This document shows, in pieces, positions 7,162 to 16,211 of a stretch of 43,291 bases of DNA (the first letter of the stretch is position 1; each line of letters starts with the position of its first letter). Location of the stretch: assembly GCF_001482405.1 (NCBI RefSeq), contig NZ_LPXO01000023.1, forward strand, positions 1 through 43,291. Reading direction: 5' to 3'. The notes beneath the pieces were generated by a model that searched no databases, was not told the DNA's origin, and saw nothing but the letters and a program-made list of their open reading frames with translations. The DNA is from Pseudoponticoccus marisrubri. GTDB taxonomy: Bacteria > Pseudomonadota > Alphaproteobacteria > Rhodobacterales > Rhodobacteraceae. The translations under genes and the position numbers were made by a program.

Positions 7162-8546
7162 TGGGCAATGCGCTCCTTGATGAGGGTCTGGAGGGCGGCA
7201 AGATCGTTGGCGACCCGCGTCACCCGTTCCGGACGCTCATACAGATCGGCCATCCGGTTGGGAAGAGGGGGGCGCGTGCCGCTGGCCTTTTCCACCGCGT
7301 CGGGGAACTTGGCCGGGTGCGCCGTGGCCAGCGTGACCATCGGCGTGGCGGGATCGCGCAAGGCCTCGGCCACGCGCACGCCGACGGCCGAATGCGGGCA
7401 GAGCAGCTCGCCCATCTGCGCCTGCGCGGTGGTGATCGTCTTCAGCGTCTCGTCCTCCGAGACGCGGCCGCTGTCGAAATGCTCGCGCAGCGTCTCGAAC
7501 GCGCCCTGGCTGACGTGGAAGCCGCCGGCCTTCAGCTCGTCCATCAGCTGCGCCACCGCACCGCCGTCGCGGCCATAGGCGTCGAACAGGGCGCGTTCGA
7601 AATTGCTGCTGACCTGGATGTCCATCGAGGGGCTGATCGAGGGTGTGACCTCGCCCTTCTCGTAGGCGCCCGAGGACAGGCAGCGATGCAGGATGTCGTT
7701 CTGGTTGGTGGCCACGACCAGCCGCTCGATCGGCAGGCCCATGCGCTTGGCGATGTAGCCGGCGAAGATGTCGCCGAAATTGCCCGTGGGCACGGTGAAG
7801 CTGACCTTGCGGTCCGGCGCGCCCAGCGACACCGCGGCCGAGACATAGTAGACGACCTGCGCCAGCACGCGCGCCCAGTTGATCGAGTTCACGCCGGCCA
7901 GCCGAACCCCGTCGCGGAAGGCGAAATCGTTGAACATGTCCTTCAGTCGGGCCTGGCAATCGTCGAAATGCCCGTCCATGGCCAGCGCGTGCACGTTCGC
8001 CTCGGCCGGCGTGGTCATCTGGCGGCGCTGCACCTCCGAGACGCGGCCATGCGGGAAGAGGATGAACACGTCGACATTGTCCAGCCCGCGGAACGCCTCG
8101 ATCGCGGCGCTGCCCGTGTCGCCCGAGGTCGCCCCGACGATGGTGACCCGCTCGCCCCGTCGCTCCAGCGCCTCCTGGAAGAGCTGGCCGATCAGCTGCA
8201 TGGCGAAATCCTTGAAGGCCAGCGTCGGCCCGTGGAACAATTCGAGCAGGAAGTGCCCCGGCGCCAGCTGCACGAGGGGCGCCCGCGCGCCATGGCCGAA
8301 CCCGGCATAGGCCTTGGCGATCAGATCGGCAAAGACCTCGTCCGTGAACGTGTCGCCCACGAAGGGGCGCATGACGCGAAAGGCGGTCTCTTCATAGCTC
8401 TGCCCGTGCAGTGCGCGGATCTCGTCGGCCGACATCTGCGGGATCGTCTCGGGGACGTAGAGCCCGCCATCGCGGGCCAGCCCCGAGAGCATCGCCTCTT
8501 CGAAGCTGAGGGCAGGGGCCTGCCCCCGGGTCGAGATGTAGCGCAT
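7158..8546 (-). CDS. thrC: Threonine synthase
   Basis: 462 residues, as for the long gamma-/alphaproteobacterial ThrC. It converts O-phospho-L-homoserine to L-threonine with pyridoxal phosphate. The N-terminus MRYISTRGQAPALSFEEA is characteristic. Lys112 in TLAFKDFAMQ should carry the PLP, followed by the GATSGDTGSAA phosphate loop. AAGGAG lies before the ATG. The start is one base beyond the SURF1 stop, and the end overlaps the M16 gene by four bases, so the three genes are one transcriptional unit. Confidence 0.95.
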   Translation of the reverse strand: MRYISTRGQAPALSFEEAMLSGLARDGGLYVPETIPQMSADEIRALHGQSYEETAFRVMRPFVGDTFTDEVFADLIAKAYAGFGHGARAPLVQLAPGHFLLELFHGPTLAFKDFAMQLIGQLFQEALERRGERVTIVGATSGDTGSAAIEAFRGLDNVDVFILFPHGRVSEVQRRQMTTPAEANVHALAMDGHFDDCQARLKDMFNDFAFRDGVRLAGVNSINWARVLAQVVYYVSAAVSLGAPDRKVSFTVPTGNFGDIFAGYIAKRMGLPIERLVVATNQNDILHRCLSSGAYEKGEVTPSISPSMDIQVSSNFERALFDAYGRDGGAVAQLMDELKAGGFHVSQGAFETLREHFDSGRVSEDETLKTITTAQAQMGELLCPHSAVGVRVAEALRDPATPMVTLATAHPAKFPDAVEKASGTRPPLPNRMADLYERPERVTRVANDLAALQTLIKERIAQ

Positions 8547-8547
8547 G

Positions 8548-9225
8548 TCAGGTCTCCTTGCCTGTCAGGCGGCGCCGGATCCAGACGCCGGTCATGAGAA
8601 GCCATACCGCGGCCAGCGAGAACCAGGTGATGGCGTATTGCAGGTGATCGTTCGGGATGCCGCTGGTGTCGACGGGCAGGGGGCGCACGTCCGGCTCGGG
8701 CGGCGTGACGCTGCGCGCGATGACCAGAAGCGGCTCGGTCTGCAGCCGTTGCGACATCTGGTCGATGTCGCGGGCGTACCAGGTGTTGGTCGCGGGCGCG
8801 TTTTCCGGGGTGGAACTGTTGCGGTCGTCGGGCCAGTGCAGGTTGCCCGCGATCTCGACCGCGCCCTGCGGCGGGGCGGCGATGTCCTCGGCCACCGGCA
8901 GGAAGCCGCGGTCGAGCAGGATCCGCCGGCCGTCTTCGGTGGTGAAGGGCGAGATCAGGCGCCAGCCGGCGCCCTGCCGCTTGACCGAGACCAGCACGCG
9001 CAGGGTCTGGTCGTCGAAGCGCCCCTGCAGGGCGACGGGCCTGTAGCGCTGTGCCTCGGCATCGGGCTGGTCAGGCAGCGGCCGGGCCGGGCCGGCGATG
9101 GTGGTCTCGATCTCGTTCAGGATGCCGCGTTTCCACGCCAGCCGTTGCACCTGCCAGGTGCCCAGCCAGACGAGGATCGCGGCACCTGCGAGACCGATGG
9201 CGAGAGGGGCGAGAATGCGTTGCAC
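8548..9225 (-). CDS. SURF1 family cytochrome oxidase assembly protein
   Basis: 225 residues with the SURF1 layout: an N-terminal membrane helix (ILAPLAIGLAGAAILVWLG, then TWQVQRL), a periplasmic domain (RYRPVALQGRFD, LLDRGFLPV, WYARDIDQM) and a C-terminal helix (LQYAITWFSLAAVWLLMTG). SURF1 proteins deliver heme a to subunit I of aa3-type oxidase. A GTG start at 9225 is preferred: GGAGAG lies 5 bases upstream and the first helix then sits at the N-terminus. Starting at 9303 would add 26 residues with no family similarity. It follows ctaE after two hairpins. Confidence 0.88.
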   Translation of the reverse strand: MQRILAPLAIGLAGAAILVWLGTWQVQRLAWKRGILNEIETTIAGPARPLPDQPDAEAQRYRPVALQGRFDDQTLRVLVSVKRQGAGWRLISPFTTEDGRRILLDRGFLPVAEDIAAPPQGAVEIAGNLHWPDDRNSSTPENAPATNTWYARDIDQMSQRLQTEPLLVIARSVTPPEPDVRPLPVDTSGIPNDHLQYAITWFSLAAVWLLMTGVWIRRRLTGKET

Positions 9226-9242
9226 GGGCTCTCCGAAACCAA

Positions 9243-9267
9243 AAGGCGCGCCGGTGGGGCGCGCCTT
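9243..9267 (-). terminator. Rho-independent terminator upstream of SURF1
   Basis: A 10-bp stem (AAGGCGCGCC 9243-9252, GGCGCGCCTT 9258-9267) with a 5-base loop is followed on the minus strand by TTTTGG. It lies between ctaE and SURF1, ending 18 bases before the SURF1 GTG, so it may attenuate read-through into the SURF1-thrC genes. Confidence 0.65.
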
Positions 9268-9318
9268 GGTGTACCTCAGGGAAGGGCGGGTGCAAGCACC
9301 CATCCCGTTCGTGGCGCG

Positions 9319-9344
9319 CAGGCGCGGCGTTTTCGCCGCGCCTG
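9319..9344 (-). terminator. Strong hairpin just after ctaE
   Basis: A perfect 11-bp stem (CAGGCGCGGCG 9319-9329, CGCCGCGCCTG 9334-9344) has a TTTT loop and starts 8 bases after the ctaE stop. No U-run follows. It may terminate jointly with the hairpin at 9243-9267 or protect the cta messenger end. Confidence 0.5.
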
Positions 9345-9351
9345 CCCGGGC

Positions 9352-10158
9352 TCAGCCGCCCCAGATGTAGATCGAGGCGAAGAGGAACAGCCAGACCACG
9401 TCGACGAAGTGCCAGTACCAGGCCGCCGCCTCGAAGCCGAGATGGTTGTCCGGGGTGAAGTGGCCCCGCATCACGCGCAGCAGGCAGATGAACAGGAAGA
9501 TCGTGCCGATGATCACATGCGCGCCGTGGAAGCCGGTCGCCATGAAGAAGTTGGCACCGTAGATGTTGCCGGCAAAGCCGAAGGCCGCGTGGGTGTACTC
9601 GTAGGCCTGGAAGAACGTGAAGATCAGGCCCAGCATGATCGCGATGGTCAGGCCCGAGACGATGTCCTTGCGGTTGTTCTCGTGCACCAGCGCGTGGTGC
9701 GCCCAGGTGGCCGCGGCGCCCGAGCAGAGCAGGATCAGCGTGTTGATCAGCGGCAGGTGCCAGGGGTCGAAGGTCTCGATGCCGGCCGGCGGCCAGACGC
9801 CCTCGACCTGCGGGCTCATCCCGTCGGGGTCCATCGGGTAAAGCGCGTGCTTGAAGAAGCTCCAGAACCACGCGAAGAAGAACATCACCTCGGACATGAT
9901 GAACAGGATGAAGCCGTAGCGCAGGCCGATCAGCACGACCGGCGTGTGGTCGCCCACCTTGTTTTCCTGCACCGTGTCCGACCACCAGCCGAACATGACG
10001 TAGAGCACGGCGACGAAGCCGATCAGGAACAGCCAGGGCCCGCTGCCATGCATCAGCAGCACGGCGCCGAACAGCATGACGAAGGCACCGACAGCCGCCA
10101 GCAGGGGCCAGATGGAGGGGTTCAGAATGTGATAGTCGTGGTTCTTAGCATGCGCCAT
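9352..10158 (-). CDS. ctaE: Cytochrome c oxidase subunit III
   Basis: 268 residues with seven membrane helices, as in the aa3 oxidase of Paracoccus and mitochondria. Recognisable parts are [34 protein letters not shown] with the helix III Glu, [20 protein letters not shown], and [14 protein letters not shown] at the end. It is an inner-membrane structural subunit that helps stabilise subunit I. GAGGGA lies about 7 bases before the ATG. It is the last structural gene of the operon, 20 bases after ctaG. Confidence 0.95.
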   Translation of the reverse strand: MAHAKNHDYHILNPSIWPLLAAVGAFVMLFGAVLLMHGSGPWLFLIGFVAVLYVMFGWWSDTVQENKVGDHTPVVLIGLRYGFILFIMSEVMFFFAWFWSFFKHALYPMDPDGMSPQVEGVWPPAGIETFDPWHLPLINTLILLCSGAAATWAHHALVHENNRKDIVSGLTIAIMLGLIFTFFQAYEYTHAAFGFAGNIYGANFFMATGFHGAHVIIGTIFLFICLLRVMRGHFTPDNHLGFEAAAWYWHFVDVVWLFLFASIYIWGG

Positions 10159-10178
10159 GGCGTGTCCCTCGTTAGGCG

Positions 10179-10760
10179 TTAGTTCACGGACGCGTCAGCG
10201 TCGCTGTTCGGGGCGAGCGCGGCCTGCGTCTCTTCGGGCAGGTCGATCTCGTAGAAGGTGTAGCTCAGCGTGATGTGCTGCGTGTGCTTGGCGTCGCGGT
10301 CGGTGACGATGCCGGGGTCGACGAAGAAGCTGACCGGCATCTGCACCCGCTCGCCCGGCATCAGCACCTGCTCTTCGAAGCAGAAGCAGTCGATCTTGGA
10401 GAAGAAGCCGCCGGCCTCGTAGGGCGCCACGTTGTAGCTGGCCTGACCGGCGACGGGCCGGTCGGTGGGGTTGTAGGCCTCGTAGAAGGCCAGGCCCTGC
10501 TCGCCGATGCGGATCTCCATCTCGTGCTGGACGGGCTTGAACTCCCACGGCATGCCGCGCTGCTTGGAGGCGTCGAAGCGCACCTTGATCGTCTCGTCCA
10601 GGATCTGGTCCGAGGCGTCGGCCACGTTGGGCGTGCCGCCAAAGCCGGTGACGCGGCAGAACCAGTCGTAGAACGGCACCGAGGCCCAGGCCAGCGCGCC
10701 CATCGTGACGACGACGCCGACCAGTTGCAGAACCGTCTTGCCTTTTCCGTCAATTGCCAT
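10179..10760 (-). CDS. ctaG: Cytochrome c oxidase assembly protein CtaG/Cox11
   Basis: 193 residues. One N-terminal helix ([20 protein letters not shown]) anchors a periplasmic domain that inserts Cu(B) into subunit I. The copper-binding motif CFCFEEQ is intact, and the [15 protein letters not shown] segment is diagnostic. GGGAG lies 6 bases before the ATG at 10760, which is preferred to the upstream start at 10793. The start overlaps the small coxF-like gene by 11 bases. Confidence 0.95.
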   Translation of the reverse strand: MAIDGKGKTVLQLVGVVVTMGALAWASVPFYDWFCRVTGFGGTPNVADASDQILDETIKVRFDASKQRGMPWEFKPVQHEMEIRIGEQGLAFYEAYNPTDRPVAGQASYNVAPYEAGGFFSKIDCFCFEEQVLMPGERVQMPVSFFVDPGIVTDRDAKHTQHITLSYTFYEIDLPEETQAALAPNSDADASVN

Positions 10761-10917
10761 CCGACACTCCCTGCGGTTGCATCTGGAAATCACCGCGGCT
10801 GACCTTGACCACGGTCAGGCCGAAGATGATCGCGATGAAGGCCACCAGCACCAGGCCCAGCCCGATATTGCGGCCGCGGCGACGCTGATGGATCTCGTGC
10901 TGCTTGCTCAGGCTCAT
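10750..10917 (-). CDS. Small membrane protein between ctaB and ctaG (CoxF-like)
   Basis: A 55-residue gene that is easily missed. It has a basic N-terminus (HQRRRGRN), one membrane helix at about 20-37 ([18 protein letters not shown]) and a polar tail. It overlaps the ctaB stop by four bases (ATGA) and the ctaG start by 11 bases. A small one-helix protein in exactly this position is known in alphaproteobacterial aa3 operons, often annotated CoxF or as an unnamed orf. A role in oxidase assembly is inferred from position only. Confidence 0.75.
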   Translation of the reverse strand: MSLSKQHEIHQRRRGRNIGLGLVLVAFIAIIFGLTVVKVSRGDFQMQPQGVSDGN

Positions 10918-11849
10918 GCCCAGACCCCCAGACGGTCGAGCCCGGCCTCGACGAGGATCGCGCCGAAATGCGCGAAGAGGTAGAGCAGCGAAAGCTTGAA
11001 GAACTTCTTTTCGGCCCGGTAATTGTCGGCCTCGGCGGCGGCCTCGTCCCGGCGCCAGATGTCGACGGCGCCCTTGACGAAGAGCACGTTCAGCACCAGC
11101 GCGACGGTCAGGTAGATCGGCCCGCCCACCTGGGTGAAGCCCAGCCCCAGCGCGAAGGCGGCCAGCAGGACGGTGTAGGCCAGGATGTGGCGGCGCGTGG
11201 CGCGGCGGCCATGGGTGACGGTCAGCATCGGCACGGTGGCGTTGTCGTAATCCATGCGGACGAACAGGGCCAGCGCCCAGAAATGCGGCGGCGTCCACAG
11301 GAAGGTCAGGCAGAACATCAGCACCGAGGCGGTCGAGATGTCGCCGGTCGCCGCGGCCCAGCCGATCATCGGGGGGAAGGCGCCCGCGGCGCCGCCGATG
11401 ACGATGTTCTGCGGGGTCAGCCGCTTGAGCCACATCGTGTAGATGATGACGTAGAAGAAGATGGTGAAGGCCAGCAGCGCGGCCGCCAGCCAGTTGGTCG
11501 CGAGACCGAGGAAGATCACCGAGAAGGCGGACAGGGTCAGGCCGATCGCCAGCGCTTCCTCGCCCGTGACCTTGCCGGCCGGGATCGGGCGGCGCGCGGT
11601 GCGGCGCATCTTGGCGTCGATATCGGCATCGTACCACATGTTCAGCGCGCCCGAGGCGCCACCGCCCACGGCGATGAACAGCACCGCACAGAAGCCCACG
11701 AACGGGTGCAGCGGCACCGGCGCGGCCAACAGGCCGACAAAGGCGGTGAAGACGACCAGCGTCATCACGCGCGGCTTCAGAAGCGCGAAATAGTCGCCGA
11801 ATTGCGGCTCGCTCTCATGGGCGCGTGTCTCGAAGCTTGCGTCGCTCAT
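10914..11849 (-). CDS. ctaB: Protoheme IX farnesyltransferase (heme O synthase)
   Basis: 311 residues, a polytopic UbiA-family prenyltransferase. It adds a farnesyl group to heme B to make heme O, the precursor of heme A in the aa3 oxidase. The first Asp-rich motif [12 protein letters not shown], then RRPIPAG, and the second motif [12 protein letters not shown] are present, with about nine helices. The ATG at 11849 is chosen over the TTG three bases earlier because GGAAGAG lies 6 bases upstream of it. It lies second in the operon after ctaC. Confidence 0.93.
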   Translation of the reverse strand: MSDASFETRAHESEPQFGDYFALLKPRVMTLVVFTAFVGLLAAPVPLHPFVGFCAVLFIAVGGGASGALNMWYDADIDAKMRRTARRPIPAGKVTGEEALAIGLTLSAFSVIFLGLATNWLAAALLAFTIFFYVIIYTMWLKRLTPQNIVIGGAAGAFPPMIGWAAATGDISTASVLMFCLTFLWTPPHFWALALFVRMDYDNATVPMLTVTHGRRATRRHILAYTVLLAAFALGLGFTQVGGPIYLTVALVLNVLFVKGAVDIWRRDEAAAEADNYRAEKKFFKLSLLYLFAHFGAILVEAGLDRLGVWA

Positions 11850-11871
11850 CAAGGTCTCTTCCGTTGGAGGA

Positions 11872-11919
11872 CCGGGGCCCGCGGGCCCCGGCTTTGCGTT
11901 GGACGGGCCGGGCCCGTCC
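11872..11919 (-). terminator. Two hairpins between ctaC and ctaB
   Basis: 11872-11891 is a 20-bp perfect palindrome (CCGGGGCCCGCGGGCCCCGG). 11901-11919 is a 9-bp inverted repeat (GGACGGGCC, GGCCCGTCC) around one base. Both lie in the 92-base gap after ctaC, and neither is followed by a U-run. They may partly terminate or set RNA stability so that ctaC is made in excess over the assembly genes. Confidence 0.45.
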
Positions 11920-11941
11920 GTGTCTCAGGCGGCCCGGAGGC

Positions 11942-12817
11942 TCAGTTGGTCAGCACTTCGCGGACGTCGGTGTACCAGCCTTCTTCCTTCGAGTTCGCCA
12001 GCCATGCCTCGTAGGCGGCCTCCGAGACGACCTTGACGGTGATCGGCATGTAGGCATGGGCGATGCCGCACAGCTCCGAGCACTGGCCGAAATAGACGCC
12101 CTCGCGCTCGGGGGTGAAGTGCAGTTCGGCGAGGCGGCCGGGCACCGCGTCCTGCTTCACGCCGAAGGCCGGGATGGTCCAGGAATGGATCACGTCGCCG
12201 CCGGTGACCTGCATGACCACGGTCTTGCCCACGGGCACCACGATGGCAGTGTCGGTGGCCAGCAGGAATTCCTCGCGCGAATAGCCCGCCTCGACCAGCT
12301 GCGCCTCGACCTCTTCGTTCAGCCGGTTGTCACCGCCGGTCGCCGGGGCGCCGATCATGTAGCTGTCGAAGGCCAGATCCTCGCCCACGTATTCATAGCC
12401 CCAGTACCACTGGTAGCCGGTCGCCTTGATGGTGATGTCGCCCTCGGGGATCTCCTGCTGGTCGAACAGCACCGGCAGCGAGAAGGAGCCGATGAAGATC
12501 AGGATCACGATCGGACCGATGGTCCAGGCCACTTCGAGCGGCGAGTTGTGGGTGAAGCTGCCCGGGTTCGGGTTGGCCTTGCGGTTGTAGCGCAGGATGC
12601 AATAGGCCAGCAGGCCCACCACGAACAGCGTGATGATGGTGATGATCACCAGGATCATGCCGTCCAGCCATTGCAGGTCGCGTGCCAGCTTGGTCGCCGC
12701 GGGCTGGAAGCCCATGCCGCCATCGGCCGGCCGGCCCACCACTTCGAGGTCCTGCGCCAGCGCCGGCGCGGCGAGGACGGTCGCCAGAAGGCCCGTCAGC
12801 ATCGTCTTCGGTTGCAT
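11942..12817 (-). CDS. ctaC: Cytochrome c oxidase subunit II
   Basis: 291 residues. A signal peptide (about 1-21) is followed by two membrane helices (about 52-75 and 97-117) and a periplasmic cupredoxin domain. The Cu(A) site is intact: His211, Cys246, Glu248, Cys250, His254 and Met257 in the [12 protein letters not shown] region. The aromatic [10 protein letters not shown] patch at 134-143 passes electrons to heme a. An insert at about 155-185 is typical of alphaproteobacterial subunit II. It is the first gene of the operon. The upstream gap shared with tldD carries an FNR-type box. Confidence 0.95.
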   Translation of the reverse strand: MQPKTMLTGLLATVLAAPALAQDLEVVGRPADGGMGFQPAATKLARDLQWLDGMILVIITIITLFVVGLLAYCILRYNRKANPNPGSFTHNSPLEVAWTIGPIVILIFIGSFSLPVLFDQQEIPEGDITIKATGYQWYWGYEYVGEDLAFDSYMIGAPATGGDNRLNEEVEAQLVEAGYSREEFLLATDTAIVVPVGKTVVMQVTGGDVIHSWTIPAFGVKQDAVPGRLAELHFTPEREGVYFGQCSELCGIAHAYMPITVKVVSEAAYEAWLANSKEEGWYTDVREVLTN

Positions 12818-12959
12818 GTCTCACCCTGATCGGTTGCAAATCACGTGTCGCGGGCGGGGCCGTCACGAATGATCGGCGCTGCCATTGCGCTCCCGCGCTT
12901 TAAAATCATATTCTGTCATTCCGATAAAGCCGGACTCTTGCGGCAAAGCGCCGCTTTTC

Positions 12960-12973
12960 TTGATCCAGATCAA
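12960..12973. promoter_or_regulatory. FNR/FnrL-type binding site
   Basis: TTGATCCAGATCAA is a perfect match to the FNR consensus TTGAT-N4-ATCAA. It ends 14 bases before the tldD ATG and begins 143 bases upstream of the ctaC ATG, in their shared gap (12818-12986). Established knowledge: FnrL of Rhodobacter controls genes of aerobic and micro-aerobic respiration. Bound this close to tldD it would more likely repress that side; an effect on ctaC is possible. Confidence 0.7.
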
Positions 12974-12986
12974 ATAGCGAGGCCCC

Positions 12987-14408
12987 ATGCCCGACGCGCC
13001 CTTCCGCCCCTTCGAGACGCATCTCGACCGTGACCGCACCGCGGCGATCCTGCGTGACGCGCTGTCCGGTGCCGAGGATGGCGAGCTGTTCCTCGAACGG
13101 CGCCGCTCCGAGACGCTGGTCTTCGACGACGGCCGCGTGCGCACGGCCAGCTACGACGCCTCCGAGGGATTCGGCCTGCGCGCCGTGCGCGGCGAGGTGG
13201 CGGGCTATGCCCATGCCACCGAGCTGAGCGAGGCCGCGCTGCGGCGCGCCTCCGAGACCGCGCGCCTCGCCGTGGGGCAGGGCGGCGGGGTGATCGCGCC
13301 GCCGCCGCCGGGCACGAACCGCACGCTCTATACCGATCACGACCCGATCGCCGGCGCAGCCTTTCCGGTCAAGATCGAGACCCTGCGCGAGATCGACGCC
13401 TTCGCCCGCGATCTCGACCCGCGCGTGGTGCAGGTGACGGCAATGATCTCGGCCTCGCTGCAGGAAGTCGCCATCCTGCGCCCCGAGGGCGGGCTGGTGA
13501 CCGATGTGCGCCCGATGACCCGGGTCAATGTCTCGGTCATCGTCGAGGAGGATGGGCGCCGCGAATCCGGCACCGCCGGCGGCGGCGGGCGGATCGCGCT
13601 GGACGGGCTGCTGGAGCCGCAGGACTGGCAGGACAAGGCGCGCGAGGCGCTGCGCATCGCGCTGGTCAACCTCTCGGCCGAGCCGGCCCCGGCCGGCGTC
13701 ATGGATATCGTGCTGGGCCCGGGTTGGCCCGGCATCCTGCTGCACGAGGCGGTGGGTCACGGGCTGGAGGGCGATTTCAACCGCAAGGGCTCGTCCGCCT
13801 TTGCCGGGCTGATGGGCCAGCAGGTCGCGGCCAAGGGCGTGACGGTGCTGGATGACGGCACCATGCCCGACCGGCGCGGCTCGATCACCGTGGATGACGA
13901 GGGCACGCCCTCGGGCCGCAACGTGCTGATCGAGGATGGCGTGCTGGTGGGCTACATGCAGGACCGCCAGAATGCCCGGCTGATGGGGGTGGAGCCTACG
14001 GGCAACGGGCGCCGCGAAAGCTATGCCCACATCCCGATGCCGCGCATGACCAACACCTACATGACCGGCGGCACCGCAGACCCGACCGATATCGTGGCCG
14101 ATCTCAAGGATGGGATCTGGGCCGTGGGCTTCGGCGGCGGGCAGGTCGACATCACCAATGGCAAGTTCGTGTTCTCCTGCACCGAGGCCTACCGCGTGCA
14201 GAACGGCAAGGTCGGCGCGCCGGTCAAGGGCGCCACGCTGATCGGCGACGGCGCCACCGCGCTGCAGCAGATCCGCGCGCTGGGCAACGACATGGCGCTG
14301 GATCCCGGCATGGGCAGCTGCGGCAAGCAGGGGCAATGGGTGCCGGTGGGTGTCGGCCAACCCACGGTGATGATCGGGGGCCTGACGGTTGGCGGCGCCG
14401 CGGCCTGA
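12987..14408 (+). CDS. tldD: TldD metalloprotease subunit
   Basis: 473 residues, the usual length. TldD pairs with TldE (PmbA) to form a zinc protease that trims small peptides such as microcin B17 and CcdA. The zinc motif HEAVGHGLEGD is intact (His253, Glu254, His258), and the late FGGGQVDITNGKFVF and GSCGKQGQWVPVG segments supply further ligands and family signature. GCGAGG precedes the ATG. The FNR-type box directly upstream suggests oxygen-linked expression. The tldE partner is not in the window. Confidence 0.93.
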   Translation: MPDAPFRPFETHLDRDRTAAILRDALSGAEDGELFLERRRSETLVFDDGRVRTASYDASEGFGLRAVRGEVAGYAHATELSEAALRRASETARLAVGQGGGVIAPPPPGTNRTLYTDHDPIAGAAFPVKIETLREIDAFARDLDPRVVQVTAMISASLQEVAILRPEGGLVTDVRPMTRVNVSVIVEEDGRRESGTAGGGGRIALDGLLEPQDWQDKAREALRIALVNLSAEPAPAGVMDIVLGPGWPGILLHEAVGHGLEGDFNRKGSSAFAGLMGQQVAAKGVTVLDDGTMPDRRGSITVDDEGTPSGRNVLIEDGVLVGYMQDRQNARLMGVEPTGNGRRESYAHIPMPRMTNTYMTGGTADPTDIVADLKDGIWAVGFGGGQVDITNGKFVFSCTEAYRVQNGKVGAPVKGATLIGDGATALQQIRALGNDMALDPGMGSCGKQGQWVPVGVGQPTVMIGGLTVGGAAA

Positions 14409-14901
14409 GCCGCCCCGGGGACTGGCCAGCCCGCCGCTCGACCCGGCGCAGCTGGGGCTCTGGCGGCCGCTGGCGTCGGTGCTGGCAGGGCTGATCCTGC
14501 CGGCGCTGGTCGCGGGCGCGCTGCTGGTGATCGCCGGAGAGCCCGGTTTCGCCGAGAGCGGCTGGCTGCGCGGTCGGCTTCTGCTGGCGGTCTACGCGCT
14601 GGTCGCGGCGCCAGCGCTGGGCTGGCTGCTGCTGCCGCTGCTCTGGCCGCTCGTGCTGGTCATGGCGCAGCGCGGGTGGGCCGGCCTGTGTGCCTTCCTG
14701 GTCGTGGCGAACGTGCTGGGCCTGATCGTGGCCCATGTCGCGCTGAACGGCGACCTGACAAGCGAGGCGCCCGGCACCGTGCCGATCCTCGTCCTGGCGC
14801 TGAGCCTGCAGGCGGTCACCGCCTGGGCCGTGCTCTGGGCCCTGGTCCCGGCCGTGCGACACGCCCCCGCGGAAGGGTCGGCTGCGCGGGTCGCAAGATA
14901 A
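14389..14901 (+). CDS. Hypothetical small membrane protein
   Basis: Up to 170 residues with about four hydrophobic segments (roughly 26-48, 62-92, 95-118 and 130-152). I recognise no family. The only available starts are weak: TTG at 14389, which overlaps the end of tldD by 20 bases, or a GTG near 14479 that would remove part of the first helix. It is probably co-transcribed with tldD. The 110 bases after it, before dprA, hold no gene. Confidence 0.5.
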   Translation: MAAPRPEPPRGLASPPLDPAQLGLWRPLASVLAGLILPALVAGALLVIAGEPGFAESGWLRGRLLLAVYALVAAPALGWLLLPLLWPLVLVMAQRGWAGLCAFLVVANVLGLIVAHVALNGDLTSEAPGTVPILVLALSLQAVTAWAVLWALVPAVRHAPAEGSAARVAR

Positions 14902-15011
14902 TCTGTCCCGAAATCATGGGCTTGGCCGTTTGGCCCGCGTCATGGCGATTCCGTTCACCAGTGATTAACCGAGCGCACGTTAAACACGTTGGGCAAGATG
15001 ACGGGGCCAGG

Positions 15012-16208
15012 ATGCGCGACGACAGCTACTCTTCCACTCACCCCCCACTCCCACCCACCACGGAAGACGAGCGTGTCTCCTGGCTCCGTCTCTTGCGCTC
15101 CCGACGTGTGGGCGTGACGACGTTCTGGCGCCTGCTAGAGGAACATGGCAGCGCGGCCGCCGCGCTGCAGGCGCTGCCCGAGGTCGCCCGCGCCGCCGGG
15201 GTCGAGCGCTATGAACCCTGTCCCGAAGGCGTCGTGCTGGCCGAGATGCGCGCCGCCCGGGACAAGGGCGCAAGGCTGGTCTGTCGCGGCGCGCCGGGAT
15301 ACCCGCCGCTGCTGGCGCAACTGGCCGATGCGCCGCCCGCACTCTGGGTCGTCGGCGACATGGCCATTCTGTCCCGCCCCATGATCGCGCTGGTCGGCGC
15401 GCGCAATGCCTCGTCGCTGGGGCTGCGAATGGCGCGCGCCCTGGCCGAGGGGCTGGGGCAGGCCGGGTTCACCGTGGCCTCGGGGCTGGCGCGCGGCGTC
15501 GACACCGCGGCGCATGTCGCCGCGCTGCCCACCGGCACCGTCGCGGCCATGGCCGGCGGGGTCGACATGCTCTACCCGTCCGAGAACACCCGCCTTGCCG
15601 AGGAGATCGCCGCCACCGGGGGCGCGCGCCTCAGCGAGCAGCCCATGGGCATGGCCCCCGTCGCGCGGCATTTCCCGGTGCGCAATCGCATCGTGTCGGG
15701 CCTGTCGCAGGCCGTGGTCGTGGTCGAGGCCGCGGCCAAGTCGGGCTCGTTGATCACGGCGCGCGCCGCGCTCGACCAGGGGCGCGAAGTGCTGGCCGTG
15801 CCGGGCCACCCGTTTGACGCCCGCGCCGGGGGCTGCAACATGCTGATCCGCGATGGTGCGCGGCTGACCCGGACCGTGGACGACATCCTCGAGGCGCTGC
15901 CAAAGGCCGAGCCGCAAGCCGCCTTCGACCTGCCGCCCTGTCCCGCGCCCGCCGCGGCGCCGCCCGCGCAGGTGCCGGACCCGCCGCCCGAGAGGCGCGG
16001 GTTGAAAGAGACCGCGCGCCTGCATGATCGCATCCTGTCGCGGCTGGGCCCGTCGCCCATGGCCGAGGATCAACTGATCCGCGATCTCGGCGCGCCCTCG
16101 GGGCAGGTCTCGCCCGCGCTCACCGATCTCGAGATCGACGGCCGTATCGAACGCCGGCCCGGCGGGCTGCTCTCGCTGGTCCCCTCGGCCCCGTCGCGCG
16201 GGGCCTGA
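15012..16208 (+). CDS. dprA: DNA-processing protein DprA
   Basis: 398 residues. DprA loads RecA on incoming single-stranded DNA during natural transformation and recombination. The N-terminal SAM-like region (about 20-70) precedes a Rossmann-like core: ALVGARNASSLG, ASGLARGVDTAAH, GGVDMLYPSEN, and PVRNRIVSGLSQAVVVVEAA. The C-terminal 60 residues form the DprA winged helix (LSRLGPSPMAEDQLIRDLGA). The ATG at 15012 is used because upstream codons in the same frame lack family similarity and GGGG lies 5 bases before. dprA next to topA is a common bacterial pairing. Confidence 0.92.
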   Translation: MRDDSYSSTHPPLPPTTEDERVSWLRLLRSRRVGVTTFWRLLEEHGSAAAALQALPEVARAAGVERYEPCPEGVVLAEMRAARDKGARLVCRGAPGYPPLLAQLADAPPALWVVGDMAILSRPMIALVGARNASSLGLRMARALAEGLGQAGFTVASGLARGVDTAAHVAALPTGTVAAMAGGVDMLYPSENTRLAEEIAATGGARLSEQPMGMAPVARHFPVRNRIVSGLSQAVVVVEAAAKSGSLITARAALDQGREVLAVPGHPFDARAGGCNMLIRDGARLTRTVDDILEALPKAEPQAAFDLPPCPAPAAAPPAQVPDPPPERRGLKETARLHDRILSRLGPSPMAEDQLIRDLGAPSGQVSPALTDLEIDGRIERRPGGLLSLVPSAPSRGA

Positions 16209-16211
16209 GCC

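Noticed and set aside
8545-10182. A 545-codon plus-strand frame over SURF1 and ctaE
   Set aside because: Shadow of conserved oxidase genes; Asp/His/Gln-rich with no motif.
12906-14360. A 484-codon minus-strand frame over tldD
   Set aside because: Antisense to a complete tldD with intact zinc motif.
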